Origin: Thermomicrobiales bacterium
GTDB taxonomy: Bacteria > Chloroflexota > Chloroflexia > Thermomicrobiales > UBA6265
Length of the DNA stretch: 48,879 nucleotides
Assembly (NCBI GenBank): GCA_023957015.1
Contig: JAMLHR010000019.1
Location: forward strand, 1-48,879
Direction: 5' to 3'
Below are positions 24,566 through 33,716 of the stretch, piece after piece (within the stretch, counting starts at the first letter, position 1; each line of letters begins with the position of its first letter). A program made the position numbers and the translations under genes. Under the pieces are notes generated by a model. It had not been told where the DNA came from, made no database searches, and saw only the letters and a program-made list of their open reading frames with translations.

Positions 24566-26767
24566 TTGTCACAATCTGGCAGTTCGCGCATATCACAGCG
24601 ATGGGCAGGATTTGTTGTGCGGCACGCACAGGGTCTCCTCCTGATGGCACTGATCGCGCTGGTCATGCTCATCCCCCTTGCGCGTACAGCAACGCACCAC
24701 ACGGTGCAGGATGGTTGGCTACCGGACTCCGCCGAGGCCGTTCAGGTGCAGACACTCGTTGCCAATGAGTTCGGTTCCGGAGCGACCACCTACTATCTCG
24801 TCTTCTCGTCTCCTGCGGGTACTGCCGCCGACGATCCCACATTCGTGCAGGATGTCCAGTATGCGGTGCGTCCGCTCCGTGGACACGCGGATGTGCAGTC
24901 CGTCCTCACCTGGGGATCGACCAACAACACGCTGCTCAATGAGATCCTGATCTCCGATGATCGCCACTACAGCATCGCTGTGGTCACCATGGCGGAGTCC
25001 GCCGACAGCCAGATCGGTACTCCAGACTGGGTGAGAGCACAGCTGGCTCCAACCGATCTCCAGGTCTCCATGACCGGGCTGGCGACCGTCGGAGATGACT
25101 TTCGCAGCTTCGGACACAACGACCTCGTTCGTGCCGAACTGATCTCGCTACCGATAACGCTGGCACTCCTCCTGATCATCTTTCGCGGTATCGTCCCTGC
25201 CCTGCTACCCGTCTTGATGGCGGCGGGGAGCCTCATCGTCGCTCTGGCTGCCATGGCGATGCTCAGCCGTTACGCCACTGTCAATGTGTTCACGGTCAAT
25301 GCCGTGACTATGCTTGGATTGGCTGTAGGTATCGACTACGCCCTGATCATGATGACCAGGTACCGCGAGGAGTTGCGAAACGCGTCGCCAACTGAGGCGC
25401 TTTCGGTCACGATCACTCAGGGTGGTCGTACCGTGGTCACCGCGGGTACAACCGTCGCGATCGGTCTCAGCGGACTGGTGCTCTTCGAAGTCCCGGCAGC
25501 GACAACAACGGCGATTCTCGGGGCCATCGTCGTCTTGGCTGCGGTTGCCATGGCTCTGGTGGTGTTACCAGCGGCACTGGTGCTCGCCGGCGACCGGTTG
25601 AGACCGCGACGCCGCACTCGTGTCCTACCAGTGCTGGAGCGCGTGCGCGAACGATATCCGGCTATCACTCTGGTATGTTGTTTAGCTGTGTTAGCGATCC
25701 TGACCTACCCCGCGCTTCACATGCATCCGGTTTCGCCAGGCATTGGCAATCTCCCACCCGAGGCTGAATCGCGAGCGACTGCGGAGACGATTCAACAGCA
25801 CTTCCCCCTGGCCAGTACATCCCCAATCCAGGTGGTGATTCAGTCAACACATGGTTCCATGCTGGAACCGCTCAACCTGCAGCAGTACCTCGATGTTCGG
25901 GACACGATCGCCAGCATTGAGGGTGTGCAACGCACGGAATCGCTGTGGAGCTACGTACCAGCGGCATTCACACCGCAGACACTCGCCACCGGCTTTCTGC
26001 TCCAGCCAGAGCTTGCAACCGCTGCCAAACCGTTTCTCACAGACCGGGCAGCGTTGATCACGGTGATACCGGATAGCTCGCTGAGTCGCGACGATCAGCA
26101 ACAGCTGGTGAAGACGATCCGCGAGCAGGTGGATGGAATCTCCTCCCGAGTCGATGTGGTCGTCGGTGGAAGTATCGGTTTGGATCTCGATCTGCTGACC
26201 TACATCTCCGATCGCATACCAGCGGTGCTTGGTTGGGTGTTCGCGCTGACCGCATTGGCACTCTTTATCCATCTACGATCGGTAGTCCTACCCGTGAAAG
26301 CGATCTTGATGAATCTGGCCTCCATGGGAGCTTCGTTCGGTGCTCTCGTCTGGTTGTTTCAGGACGGTCACCTGGCGCGCTGGTTTGGCGTGGACGCGGA
26401 CGGCACGACCGTGATCCTGGTGCCAGTGCTCATGTTCTGCTTCCTCTTCGGATTGGGCATGGACTTCGAGATCATGATGCTGAGTCGCATCCGGGAAGCA
26501 TGGCTGGAATACGGAGATACTACCAAGGCGGTCTCCGAGGGTCTGACAAAGGCGGCAGGAATCGTTACCACCAGCGCGGCACTGATGCTGGCGGTATTCC
26601 TCTCGTTCGCGTTCGGCGAGCTGGATGTGATCAAGGCGCTTGGAATTGGGTTGGCGATCGCGGTGATGATTGATGCGACGCTGGTTCGATTGTTGTTGTT
26701 GCCTACAACGATGCAACTTATGGGACGCTGGAACTGGTGGCCCGGAAAACGCGAGAAGGGTATCTAG
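24566..26767 (+). CDS. MMPL/RND family membrane exporter
   Basis: 733 residues from a TTG at 24566 with GGGAGA about 6 bases upstream; earlier in-frame codons lie on the antisense of ppc. Two similar halves follow the MMPL pattern: one transmembrane span (GLLLMALIALVMLIPLA), an extracytoplasmic domain of about 120 residues, then five spans. The first half contains GLAVGIDYALIMMTRYREEL and the second FLFGLGMDFEIMMLSRIREAW, the Asp/Tyr/Arg motifs that carry protons in mycobacterial MmpL-type transporters. The likely role is export of lipids or other hydrophobic compounds. No partner genes are adjacent, so the substrate is unknown. Confidence 0.85.
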   Translation: MSQSGSSRISQRWAGFVVRHAQGLLLMALIALVMLIPLARTATHHTVQDGWLPDSAEAVQVQTLVANEFGSGATTYYLVFSSPAGTAADDPTFVQDVQYAVRPLRGHADVQSVLTWGSTNNTLLNEILISDDRHYSIAVVTMAESADSQIGTPDWVRAQLAPTDLQVSMTGLATVGDDFRSFGHNDLVRAELISLPITLALLLIIFRGIVPALLPVLMAAGSLIVALAAMAMLSRYATVNVFTVNAVTMLGLAVGIDYALIMMTRYREELRNASPTEALSVTITQGGRTVVTAGTTVAIGLSGLVLFEVPAATTTAILGAIVVLAAVAMALVVLPAALVLAGDRLRPRRRTRVLPVLERVRERYPAITLVCCLAVLAILTYPALHMHPVSPGIGNLPPEAESRATAETIQQHFPLASTSPIQVVIQSTHGSMLEPLNLQQYLDVRDTIASIEGVQRTESLWSYVPAAFTPQTLATGFLLQPELATAAKPFLTDRAALITVIPDSSLSRDDQQQLVKTIREQVDGISSRVDVVVGGSIGLDLDLLTYISDRIPAVLGWVFALTALALFIHLRSVVLPVKAILMNLASMGASFGALVWLFQDGHLARWFGVDADGTTVILVPVLMFCFLFGLGMDFEIMMLSRIREAWLEYGDTTKAVSEGLTKAAGIVTTSAALMLAVFLSFAFGELDVIKALGIGLAIAVMIDATLVRLLLLPTTMQLMGRWNWWPGKREKGI

Positions 26768-26993
26768 GTTCGAAGCCTCGCCAGATCGCCATGAAGGGCA
26801 ATTGGCAGCATTCCCACAATCTCAGTGGAATGGTCATCAAGGAAATGGACCTCACGCAAATACCTAACCGCAAATCGGTAGCTGCGACCTTCATGGTCGC
26901 CTCGAGAAGATGGTAAACCACCACCGACTTTCCCGAGGTGCCCACAAGGGGCACAACTACCGATACAGCGTGTACGTTACGTGGCGGGGATGC
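26768..26993. other. Convergent intergenic region
   Basis: 226 bases between two convergent genes. The only structure I see is GCGACC (26884-26889) and GGTCGC (26895-26900) around TTCAT, with no T-run. A short open frame on the minus strand has no family resemblance. Confidence 0.4.
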
Positions 26994-28370
26994 CTATCCC
27001 TCGATCTCGTGCGGGAGTTCGGCTTCCGTTTCGGTCAGCGCTTCGTCGACAATGGCAACCATGCGATCGATCTCGTCCTTCGTGACCACCAGCGGTGGCG
27101 CGAAGTGAACGATATTCCAGGTGCGGGTCACCAGGCCCTTCTCCAACACCTTCTTGCCGAGCAGTGTGCAGAAGGTATCCGTCTTCTTCAGCGCCTCCTT
27201 GGTCTCCTTGTTCTTGACGACCTCGATACCCTGCAACAGACCAACGCCGCGAACATCGCCAACCGATGGATGGCTGCGCAGTTGCTCCAGCTGCTCGCGC
27301 AGGTAAACACCCATCTCCGCGGACCGAGCGACGAGATTCTCGTCCTCAAAGATCTGGAGATTGGCGAGCGCAGCGGCAGCAGCGACGGCGTGACCACCAA
27401 AGGTCAGGAGGTGACCCATGGAAACTTCCGGCTGATTCTCGAACTCGGCGAAGATCTTCGGCGAGACCACGGCGGCACCCATCGGCACGTAGCCGCTGGT
27501 GAGACCCTTGGCGATCGTCATGATGTCCGGGGTGACACCCATCTGCTCCATGCAGAACATGGTGCCAGTACGGCCAAATCCGTTGATCACCTCATCGGCA
27601 ATGAGAATGACACCATGGCGATCGCAAATCTCGCGCAGCATCTTCCAGTAGATCGGGCTGGGGACGTGAATGCCCGCAGCACTGGAGATCGGCTCGCCGA
27701 TCACGCAGGCAACGGTCTCCGGTCCCTGATTGATGATCTCCTGCTCCACATATTTAGCGGCCATGATATCGCCGGCTTCGCCCTCAAGGCCAAAGTCGTT
27801 GCGATAGCGATTCGGGGCGGGAACGGAGGAGACGCCATACATGAACGGTCCGAACCACTTCTCCTCGCGGGAAGCGGTGAGGCTCATAGCACCGTGGGTC
27901 ATACCGTGATAGCTACCGCGTCGAGCGATGACTTTGTAGCGGCGGGAGAAGCCACGCATGGCCTGCACCTGCTTGGCAATCTTCATCGCCGTTTCCACCG
28001 CCTCGGAGCCACCGGAAACGAAGTAGCTGCGGCTGAGATCGCCGGGAGCGATCTCGGCCAACTTGTGGGCGAGATGAGCGGCCGGTTCATTAGTGAAGTT
28101 AACGGAGGAGACGTAGGCAAGCTTCTTCGCCTGCTCGGCCATCGCGTTTGCGATCTCCTCACGACCATGGCCGGCGTTCACCACCCAGAGTCCGGAGATA
28201 CCATCCAGATACTCGCGACCGTCGATATCCACAAGTGTGGTGTTCTTGCCAGAGGCGAAGATCTTGAGCCCCTCCTGTTCCGCCTGCACATTCCATGGAA
28301 GTTGATGCGGCCAGACGTGCTCGCGGGCATGATCGATAACCTGTTTCTTCGCACTCGCCAGTGAAGTCAT
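26994..28370 (-). CDS. Class III pyridoxal-phosphate aminotransferase
   Basis: 458 residues from the ATG at 28370 (MTSLASAKKQVIDHAREHVW), with AAAGG 9 bases upstream on the minus strand. Fold type I, class III: YLDGISGLWVVNAGHG substrate region, SGGSEAVETAMKIAKQ phosphate-binding motif, IADEVINGFGRTG (D259 contacts the pyridine nitrogen) and the Schiff-base lysine K288 in MTIAKGLTSGYVPMGA. It resembles omega-amino-acid:pyruvate, taurine or adenosylmethionine-type aminotransferases; the N-terminal WPHQL also fits the beta-alanine/taurine group. The substrate is not determined. Two copies of a 10-base direct repeat lie just upstream of the ribosome binding site. Confidence 0.85.
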   Translation of the reverse strand: MTSLASAKKQVIDHAREHVWPHQLPWNVQAEQEGLKIFASGKNTTLVDIDGREYLDGISGLWVVNAGHGREEIANAMAEQAKKLAYVSSVNFTNEPAAHLAHKLAEIAPGDLSRSYFVSGGSEAVETAMKIAKQVQAMRGFSRRYKVIARRGSYHGMTHGAMSLTASREEKWFGPFMYGVSSVPAPNRYRNDFGLEGEAGDIMAAKYVEQEIINQGPETVACVIGEPISSAAGIHVPSPIYWKMLREICDRHGVILIADEVINGFGRTGTMFCMEQMGVTPDIMTIAKGLTSGYVPMGAAVVSPKIFAEFENQPEVSMGHLLTFGGHAVAAAAALANLQIFEDENLVARSAEMGVYLREQLEQLRSHPSVGDVRGVGLLQGIEVVKNKETKEALKKTDTFCTLLGKKVLEKGLVTRTWNIVHFAPPLVVTKDEIDRMVAIVDEALTETEAELPHEIEG

Positions 28371-28388
28371 GAGATATAACCTTTCGTC

Positions 28389-28413
28389 GCATACATGTAT
28401 TTTGCATACATGT
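28389..28413. promoter_or_regulatory. Direct repeat upstream of the aminotransferase (possible operator)
   Basis: GCATACATGT occurs at 28389-28398 and again at 28404-28413, 15 bases apart. Each contains the palindrome ACATGT, and the first extends to ATACATGTAT. It lies between the aminotransferase start and the pgi leader. Confidence 0.35.
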
Positions 28414-28541
28414 TCATTCATTCAGAGTGACGTCTGATACAGGTATGGTACGAGAGCCTGACAGGCTTGCACAGCCCCAATATCGTCACCTCCTCCAACA
28501 TCCTGAAACAGCGGCTGGATGCTATCCTTCGTTATGCGAGG

Positions 28542-28564
28542 AAGCCCAACTATGGGCTTTTTCT
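28542..28564 (+). terminator. Terminator-like hairpin in the pgi leader (possible attenuator)
   Basis: AAGCCCA (28542-28548) and TGGGCTT (28553-28559) form a perfect 7-bp stem with loop ACTA, followed by TTTCT. It lies 32 bases before the pgi GTG and before the pgi ribosome binding site (AAAGGAAG at 28583-28590), where an end-of-gene terminator would make no sense. Confidence 0.5.
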
Positions 28565-28595
28565 GGCTAGAAACTGTTGGGGAAAGGAAGACCTG

Positions 28596-30011
28596 GTGTC
28601 ACAAGAACTCGCCTCCCGTTTGGTGATCGACTATCGCAATACGATGGACGCAGCCGTGGGTGCCGATAACGGCGTCAACGATGCTGAACTCGATGCCCTG
28701 CAGGGCTATGTCTCCGAGCAGCACGCCCGCATTGAGGCGGAGCACGCCTCCCAGGTGCAGCGCTGGCAGGATCTGCCGGATAATATCGCGCTAGCCGATG
28801 AGATTGCGGCATTCGCGGCAGAAGCTCGCGAGCAGTATGACGATTTCATCCTGATCGGTATCGGCGGTTCCTCCCTGGGCGCGATCGCAACGATCATGGC
28901 ACTCTGCCACCCCTATCGCAACCTGCTACCGAAGGGTACGCGTGTTGGTCCACGCTTCTTTGTCCTGGACAATCCCGATCCCGAGAAGGTGAAGGCAACT
29001 CTGGAGACGGTTGATCTGAGCAAGACGCTCGTCAATGTCGTTTCCAAGAGCGGCCAGACCGCCGAGACCGCCGCCAACTTCCTGGTTGTACGTGAAGCGT
29101 TGGTTCAGGCCGTCGGTGAGGAGCAGGCCGCAAAGCAGATCATCGCCACGACCGATCCTGAGACCGGTATCCTCCGCCAGATGGCAACCGAACAGGGTTT
29201 CCGCACCTTCCCGGTGCCACCAGGTGTCGATGGTCGCCAGACCGTGCTCAGCGCGGTAGGTTTGATACCGGCAGCGCTGGCTGGCGTCGATATCCATGCC
29301 CTTCTCGCCGGAGCCCGTGCGATGCGCGAGCGCTCAGCAACGGATAGCGTTCGGGAGAACCCCGCCTATTTGCTGGCGGCACTCTCCGTGCTCTCCGATA
29401 CCAATCATGGCAAGTCCATGCTGGTGACCATGCCCTACGCCGATGCCCTCTTCGGTATTAGCGACTGGTTCCGTCAGCTATGGGCGGAGAGTCTGGGCAA
29501 GAAGCTCAGCACCGATGGTCAGGACGTCTTCGCGGGTCAGACACCAATCAAGGCGCTGGGTGCCATCGATCAGCACAGCCAGGTGCAGCTGTACACCGAA
29601 GGTCCGAACGACAAGCTGATCAAACTGGTGGCCGTTGAGGAGTATCGCGATAGCGTCGCGATTCCGGAGCCACCGCATGCCGATCTCGAATACCTCAAGG
29701 GTGGCGAGCTCGGTCAGCTTCTTAGCCGGGAACGCCTCGCCACCGCGTGGGCGTTGACACAGGCCAAGCGTCCGAATCTAACGATCACAATACCAACCAT
29801 TGATGCCGGAATCGTTGGCGAATTCTTCTATATGATGCAACTACAGACCGTGATGGCTGGCGCGTTGTATCATGTGAACCCGTTCGGTCAGCCCGGGGTG
29901 GAAGCTGGCAAGAACGCTACCTATGCGCTTATGGGCCGTGGCGGCTATGAAGAACTGAAGGCGGAGCTGCTGGAGTCGCCAGCCGACGCCGATAAGTACA
30001 TCTGCAACTAG
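28596..30011 (+). CDS. pgi: Glucose-6-phosphate isomerase
   Basis: 471 residues from the GTG at 28596, chosen because AAAGGAAG is just upstream and because the 43 residues of an earlier start (28467) do not look like the family. The sugar isomerase domains show LIGIGGSSLGAIATI, the phosphate-binding SKSGQTAETAANF, PPGVDGRQTVLSAVGLIPAALAGVD and, near the C terminus, NPFGQPGVEAGKNATY. It interconverts glucose-6-phosphate and fructose-6-phosphate. The size is that of the short bacterial type. Its leader contains a terminator-like hairpin. Confidence 0.9.
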   Translation: MSQELASRLVIDYRNTMDAAVGADNGVNDAELDALQGYVSEQHARIEAEHASQVQRWQDLPDNIALADEIAAFAAEAREQYDDFILIGIGGSSLGAIATIMALCHPYRNLLPKGTRVGPRFFVLDNPDPEKVKATLETVDLSKTLVNVVSKSGQTAETAANFLVVREALVQAVGEEQAAKQIIATTDPETGILRQMATEQGFRTFPVPPGVDGRQTVLSAVGLIPAALAGVDIHALLAGARAMRERSATDSVRENPAYLLAALSVLSDTNHGKSMLVTMPYADALFGISDWFRQLWAESLGKKLSTDGQDVFAGQTPIKALGAIDQHSQVQLYTEGPNDKLIKLVAVEEYRDSVAIPEPPHADLEYLKGGELGQLLSRERLATAWALTQAKRPNLTITIPTIDAGIVGEFFYMMQLQTVMAGALYHVNPFGQPGVEAGKNATYALMGRGGYEELKAELLESPADADKYICN

Positions 30012-30065
30012 TCCCCGATTCGCGTACCGGGGCCGTTGCCCCGGTCACGAGGAGGAGCACCAACC

Positions 30066-31223
30066 ATGATGAACCAGACGTATCCGCTGCGTGTAACCAT
30101 TGCAACCGTGACGGTGATCGCGATCAGCGTGAGCGCCTGGTTCATCTGGCAGATTCGCTCCATCCTGCTCCTGCTTGCTGTCGGTATCCTCATTGCCGCG
30201 ATCATCGAACCATTGGTGAACCGCCTGCGGCGCATCGGGCTTAGCCGGGGTCCAGCACTCCTCCTCTGGTACGTCGTCTTCTTCGCGCTGCTCGGTACTG
30301 GTATCTATTTCCTGGCACCGTTACTCGGCAAGCAGATCTCCAACTTCGATAAAGCGATACCGGATATCCTCAACAATCTCCATCAGCAGGCGGCGGATAG
30401 CTCCAACGAAACCGTGCGTCGCTCCGGCACCCGCGCTGTGAGTCAGATTCAGGTTGCGTGGACCAACTTCCGCAACAACCCGAATGTCGATCCGACGCAG
30501 GCATATAGCGTCGTCAATAGCGTTCTGGGGTACAGCATCAGCTTCATCTCGATGCTGATCGTGACCTTCTACTGGACGGTAGAAAAGGTCAGCATCAAGC
30601 GTTGGATTCTGGGACTTTTTCCGTTTAGCTCTCGCGCTCGCTCCCACGCTATTTGGGATGAGGTGGAGTACCGCATCGGTGGTTGGGCGCGTGGACAGCT
30701 CCTTCTTATGATCATCATCGGTATCATCTGCACGACCGTGTATTGGGCTATTGATCTCCGGTTTTGGTTGGCGCTGGGTATCCTCGCTGGCATCACCGAG
30801 GTGATTCCGTATATCGGTCCTATTCTCGGAGGCGCAGCAGCTGCGCTGGTCGCACTCACCATCTCGCCGCAGAAAGCCATGCTGGTTATCCTCCTGGTGT
30901 TCGCCATTCAACAACTGGAAGGCGCGTTTCTGGTACCGCGCATCATGAAACACGCGGTCGGGATGACGCCTCTGACGGTGGTGTTGGCGGTGTTGATCGG
31001 TAACCAGATCGGTGGTCCGGCGGGTTCGATCATCGCAATCCCGATTGGAGCTGCGGTTCAGGTGATCGTCAGCAGTCTGCTCCGTAGCCGCGACAACGTG
31101 ATCGATGCCGAGCTGGGTACACTCAGCGTGCAACAACTCTCGCCGAACCACTTTGACTCGCCGTTCCAACCACCTCCGAAGAGTCGATTCTCGCTAAGTG
31201 CCGGTGAGCGAGGTGGGATGTGA
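30066..31223 (+). CDS. AI-2E family transporter (PerM/TqsA type permease)
   Basis: 385 residues from the ATG at 30066 with GAGGAGGAG about 8 bases upstream. The family layout is clear: two N-terminal spans with IWQIRSILLLLAVGILIAAIIEPLVNRL, a helical soluble region (about 80-145), then spans including YSISFISMLIVTFYW and GQLLLMIIIGIICTTVYW, and the family motif ITEVIPYIGPILGGAAAALVAL. Members export autoinducer-2, protons or sodium, or act in envelope processes; specificity cannot be predicted. A GC-rich hairpin (ACCGGGGC/GCCCCGGT, 30026-30045) sits just before its ribosome binding site. It overlaps the next gene by GTGA. Confidence 0.85.
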   Translation: MMNQTYPLRVTIATVTVIAISVSAWFIWQIRSILLLLAVGILIAAIIEPLVNRLRRIGLSRGPALLLWYVVFFALLGTGIYFLAPLLGKQISNFDKAIPDILNNLHQQAADSSNETVRRSGTRAVSQIQVAWTNFRNNPNVDPTQAYSVVNSVLGYSISFISMLIVTFYWTVEKVSIKRWILGLFPFSSRARSHAIWDEVEYRIGGWARGQLLLMIIIGIICTTVYWAIDLRFWLALGILAGITEVIPYIGPILGGAAAALVALTISPQKAMLVILLVFAIQQLEGAFLVPRIMKHAVGMTPLTVVLAVLIGNQIGGPAGSIIAIPIGAAVQVIVSSLLRSRDNVIDAELGTLSVQQLSPNHFDSPFQPPPKSRFSLSAGERGGM

Positions 31224-32299
31224 AACTCCCCTCTCTCCTGACGCGGGATGTGATAGCCGATCCGGCGAATCCAGCATTGACGTTGGCAACGCTCTTCGAT
31301 GATGTCATCGATGCGGAGCGAGTCCTCATGCTGCTACGTCGTAGCCAGATTCCACCCTCCACAACATCCGTAATCCTGCGGGAACGGGTGCTGCATGAGA
31401 ACGATCCGATCAATCCCTATCGAGCGGTACTCTCCGAAGTGGTGGCAAGGAGCAGTCTGGAAGCAGCCAGTAAGTGGCTGGAGGGACTGGCGTCGCTGAT
31501 CCTGCCAGACCGGGCCCAGTACCTCTCCGCGGGTCCTGTCGGCCAGATCCTGAGCACGATTCGGGATACGATGCAGACAATCGAAAACGAGAACGCAGCC
31601 CAGGGTGACAGGTCGGAGATCCGACAGCTTTCCGATACCTTTCAGCTCTTCGGCTTTGAACGAGACGAAGCGCGATACATCGAACAGCGGATCGTGGTGG
31701 GTTCGGCGTTTATCGCTGTAACCACCACGAACACCCAACAACTGCGTAATGTCCATCGCATGCTGACCAAGAGCATGCCGGTCTATATGGGACTGGCACG
31801 GACAGACACGACGATTTATCGCCGCGCACAAGAACTCCTGGAAACCGGACCACGCATACCCGGTGCCGTTGTTATCGCCGACGCGATCTCGCCGCTCGAT
31901 CATATCGGATCGATGGCAGCACTCTCCGGACCTACGCGTGATCTGCGGGGGACTACGATACGGAGCAAGTACGGAGAGACCATTGGTCGCGTCGAAGACC
32001 TGCTCTTCGAGCCACATCCATCGGAGACCGGTCCTCCCGGGCCGCTATCCGATGATGCGTTCGCATTGCGGTATGTGATTGTCCGTCCTGATCGACGCAC
32101 CGGTATGGGGCGCAAGCTACTGCCGCTACCAAACGACCGTATCGCGTATGAGGGTGGAGCGCTGATCGCGAACGTCACGCACGAAGAGCTGGTGCGAGCT
32201 CCGCGAAGCGAGCCATCCTCCGAAATGAGTCGTCAGGACGAAGCAGCGATCCGACGGCACTTCTCCTCGTCGTTCTACTGGCTCGACGACGCCGAGTAA
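31220..32299 (+). CDS. Two-domain protein: N-terminal stress-protein-like region and C-terminal PRC-barrel
   Basis: 359 residues, starting with a GTG that overlaps the preceding stop. Residues about 20-60 (LATLFDDVIDAERVLMLLRRSQIPPSTTSVILRE, given here in part) resemble the general-stress YflT/17M-type domain. A similar strand-helix pattern returns at about 150-200. Residues about 235-310 look like a PRC-barrel: LRGTTIRSKYGETIGRVEDLLF, ALRYVIVRPD and KLLPLPNDRIAY. There is no membrane segment. PRC-barrels occur in ribosome maturation (RimM) and photosynthetic reaction centre assembly, so the function stays open. It is coupled to the AI-2E permease upstream and ends inside a perfect palindrome. 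Confidence 0.65.
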   Translation: MKLPSLLTRDVIADPANPALTLATLFDDVIDAERVLMLLRRSQIPPSTTSVILRERVLHENDPINPYRAVLSEVVARSSLEAASKWLEGLASLILPDRAQYLSAGPVGQILSTIRDTMQTIENENAAQGDRSEIRQLSDTFQLFGFERDEARYIEQRIVVGSAFIAVTTTNTQQLRNVHRMLTKSMPVYMGLARTDTTIYRRAQELLETGPRIPGAVVIADAISPLDHIGSMAALSGPTRDLRGTTIRSKYGETIGRVEDLLFEPHPSETGPPGPLSDDAFALRYVIVRPDRRTGMGRKLLPLPNDRIAYEGGALIANVTHEELVRAPRSEPSSEMSRQDEAAIRRHFSSSFYWLDDAE

Positions 32300-32337
32300 G
32301 CAGGAGGACCGCACAGCGCTGTGCGGTCCTCCTGCTT
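32298..32337. terminator. 40-base perfect palindrome shared by two convergent genes
   Basis: The 20-base arms 32298-32317 (starting AAGCAGGAGG) and 32318-32337 are exact reverse complements with no spacer. The palindrome starts inside the stop codon of the upstream gene and lies 23 bases beyond the nadA stop. It most likely works as a bidirectional terminator, although there is no T-run. Confidence 0.65.
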
Positions 32338-32360
32338 CCCGATCTCAAACGTTCGCTAAC

Positions 32361-33614
32361 CTACGGCACGGAGAGCATGCGATCCAGCGCGATCTTGGCG
32401 TGTGCCTTCACGGTCTCATCGACGATCACCTGATTGACCACGCGCCCCTCAGCCAAATGCTCCAGCGCCCACAACATATAGGCGGGATGGATGCGGTACA
32501 TAGTGCTGCACGGGCAGATCACCGGATCAAGACAGAAGATGGTCTTGTCCGGCATCTGGGACTGAAGCCGTCGCACCAGATTGATCTCGGTACCAATCGC
32601 CCAAACCGAGCCCGGCTTGGCATTTCGAACCATGCTAACGATGTACTCGGTGGAACCATCGTAGTCGGATTCGGCCACGACCTCCGCCCGACACTCCGGG
32701 TGCACCAGTACATTGACATCGGGATAGGCTTCGCGCGCGTTGCGAATCTGCTCAACGGAGAAGCGGGCATGCACGGAGCAGTACCCCTTCCACAGGATCA
32801 CTCTGGCACTGCGAACCTGAGCCTCTGTGTTACCACCCAATGGCAACATCGGATCCCAAACGATCATCTGGTCGTTCGAGATACCCTTCTTGATGGCCGT
32901 ATTGCGGCCGAGATGTTCATCCGGGAAGAACATGATGCGTTCGCCGCGAGCGAACGCCCAATCGTAGACACGCTCGGCGTTGGAGGATGTGCAAACGATA
33001 CCGCCATGCTCACCGCAGAACGCCTTAATACTGGCGGCGGAGTTCATGTAGGTGATGGGCACGATACTATCCACACCTAATGCGTGCAGCGTATCCCAGG
33101 CAACCTCCACATCCTCTGGCTTGGCCATATCGGCCATGGAGCAGCCAGCCTCCATGTTCGGCAGGATCACCTTTTGATCCTCACCGCCCAGGATATCCGC
33201 ACTCTCAGCCATAAAGTGCACGCCGCAGAAGAGTGTGAACTCCGCCTCGCGACGCTCGGCAGCCATCTGACTCAACTTGTAGCTATCGCCCTGGAAATCG
33301 GCGAACTGCACCACTTCATCGCGCTGGTAGTGGTGGCCGAGAATAGTCAGTCGCGTGCCGAGTTGCTTCTTGAGCGCGAAGATACGGGCGTCGCGCTCCT
33401 CCGCAGGCATCTTGAAATAGCTGGTGTCAATCTTCTCCTGCCGCTGCGGAGTCGTGCCATAGGTCTGCAATCGCTCGTAGGCACCCACACTCTCTTCCGG
33501 GGTGCAAGATGCCACATCCATCTGCGGCTGGTGGAACCACATTGTCGCTGTGGTAGCGTTATCTGTCGTGGTGGCCGTGGTTGGCCAGAGGGTCTTCGTT
33601 GCCTCTTGCACCAT
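32361..33614 (-). CDS. nadA: Quinolinate synthase
   Basis: 417 residues from the ATG at 33614, chosen because AGGAGG lies 8 bases upstream on the minus strand; an earlier start would run over its own promoter. The [4Fe-4S] ligands correspond to C130 (FCGVHFMAESA), C279 (KGYCSVHARF) and C367 (DPVICPCSTMYRI). HPECRAEVV and ILGHHYQRDEVVQFADFQGDS are also family motifs. It condenses iminoaspartate with dihydroxyacetone phosphate in NAD synthesis. The roughly 55-residue N-terminal extension is longer than usual. nadB and nadC are not adjacent. A promoter with a dyad over the -35 box lies upstream. Confidence 0.94.
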   Translation of the reverse strand: MVQEATKTLWPTTATTTDNATTATMWFHQPQMDVASCTPEESVGAYERLQTYGTTPQRQEKIDTSYFKMPAEERDARIFALKKQLGTRLTILGHHYQRDEVVQFADFQGDSYKLSQMAAERREAEFTLFCGVHFMAESADILGGEDQKVILPNMEAGCSMADMAKPEDVEVAWDTLHALGVDSIVPITYMNSAASIKAFCGEHGGIVCTSSNAERVYDWAFARGERIMFFPDEHLGRNTAIKKGISNDQMIVWDPMLPLGGNTEAQVRSARVILWKGYCSVHARFSVEQIRNAREAYPDVNVLVHPECRAEVVAESDYDGSTEYIVSMVRNAKPGSVWAIGTEINLVRRLQSQMPDKTIFCLDPVICPCSTMYRIHPAYMLWALEHLAEGRVVNQVIVDETVKAHAKIALDRMLSVP

Positions 33615-33687
33615 CGTTGGTGCCTCCTGTGTACCCGATATGCGATCGGGAGGCGCGGAAAGTCGTCCGCGGAACGCAATCCCGGCA

Positions 33688-33716
33688 ATGGTAGGGAATG
33701 CGGGAGTTAATGTCAA
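33688..33716 (-). promoter_or_regulatory. nadA promoter
   Basis: On the minus strand: TTGACA (plus 33711-33716), 17-base spacer, TACCAT (plus 33688-33693). The -35 box is a perfect consensus. The expected transcript start is near 33681, with a leader of about 67 bases. Confidence 0.7.

Noticed and set aside
26760..26785. GGTTCGAAGCC resembling a tRNA T-arm after the MMPL gene
   Set aside because: No anticodon arm, acceptor stem or proper 5-bp T-stem can be built around it, and it starts inside the end of the coding region.
26910..28364. Long plus-strand frame (484 codons) opposite the aminotransferase
   Set aside because: The minus strand carries all class III aminotransferase motifs; the plus frame has histidine- and aspartate-rich shadow composition.
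28467..28595. N-terminal extension of glucose-6-phosphate isomerase from ATG 28467
   Set aside because: The 43 extra residues are unlike the family and would contain the terminator-like hairpin and the ribosome binding site of the GTG at 28596.
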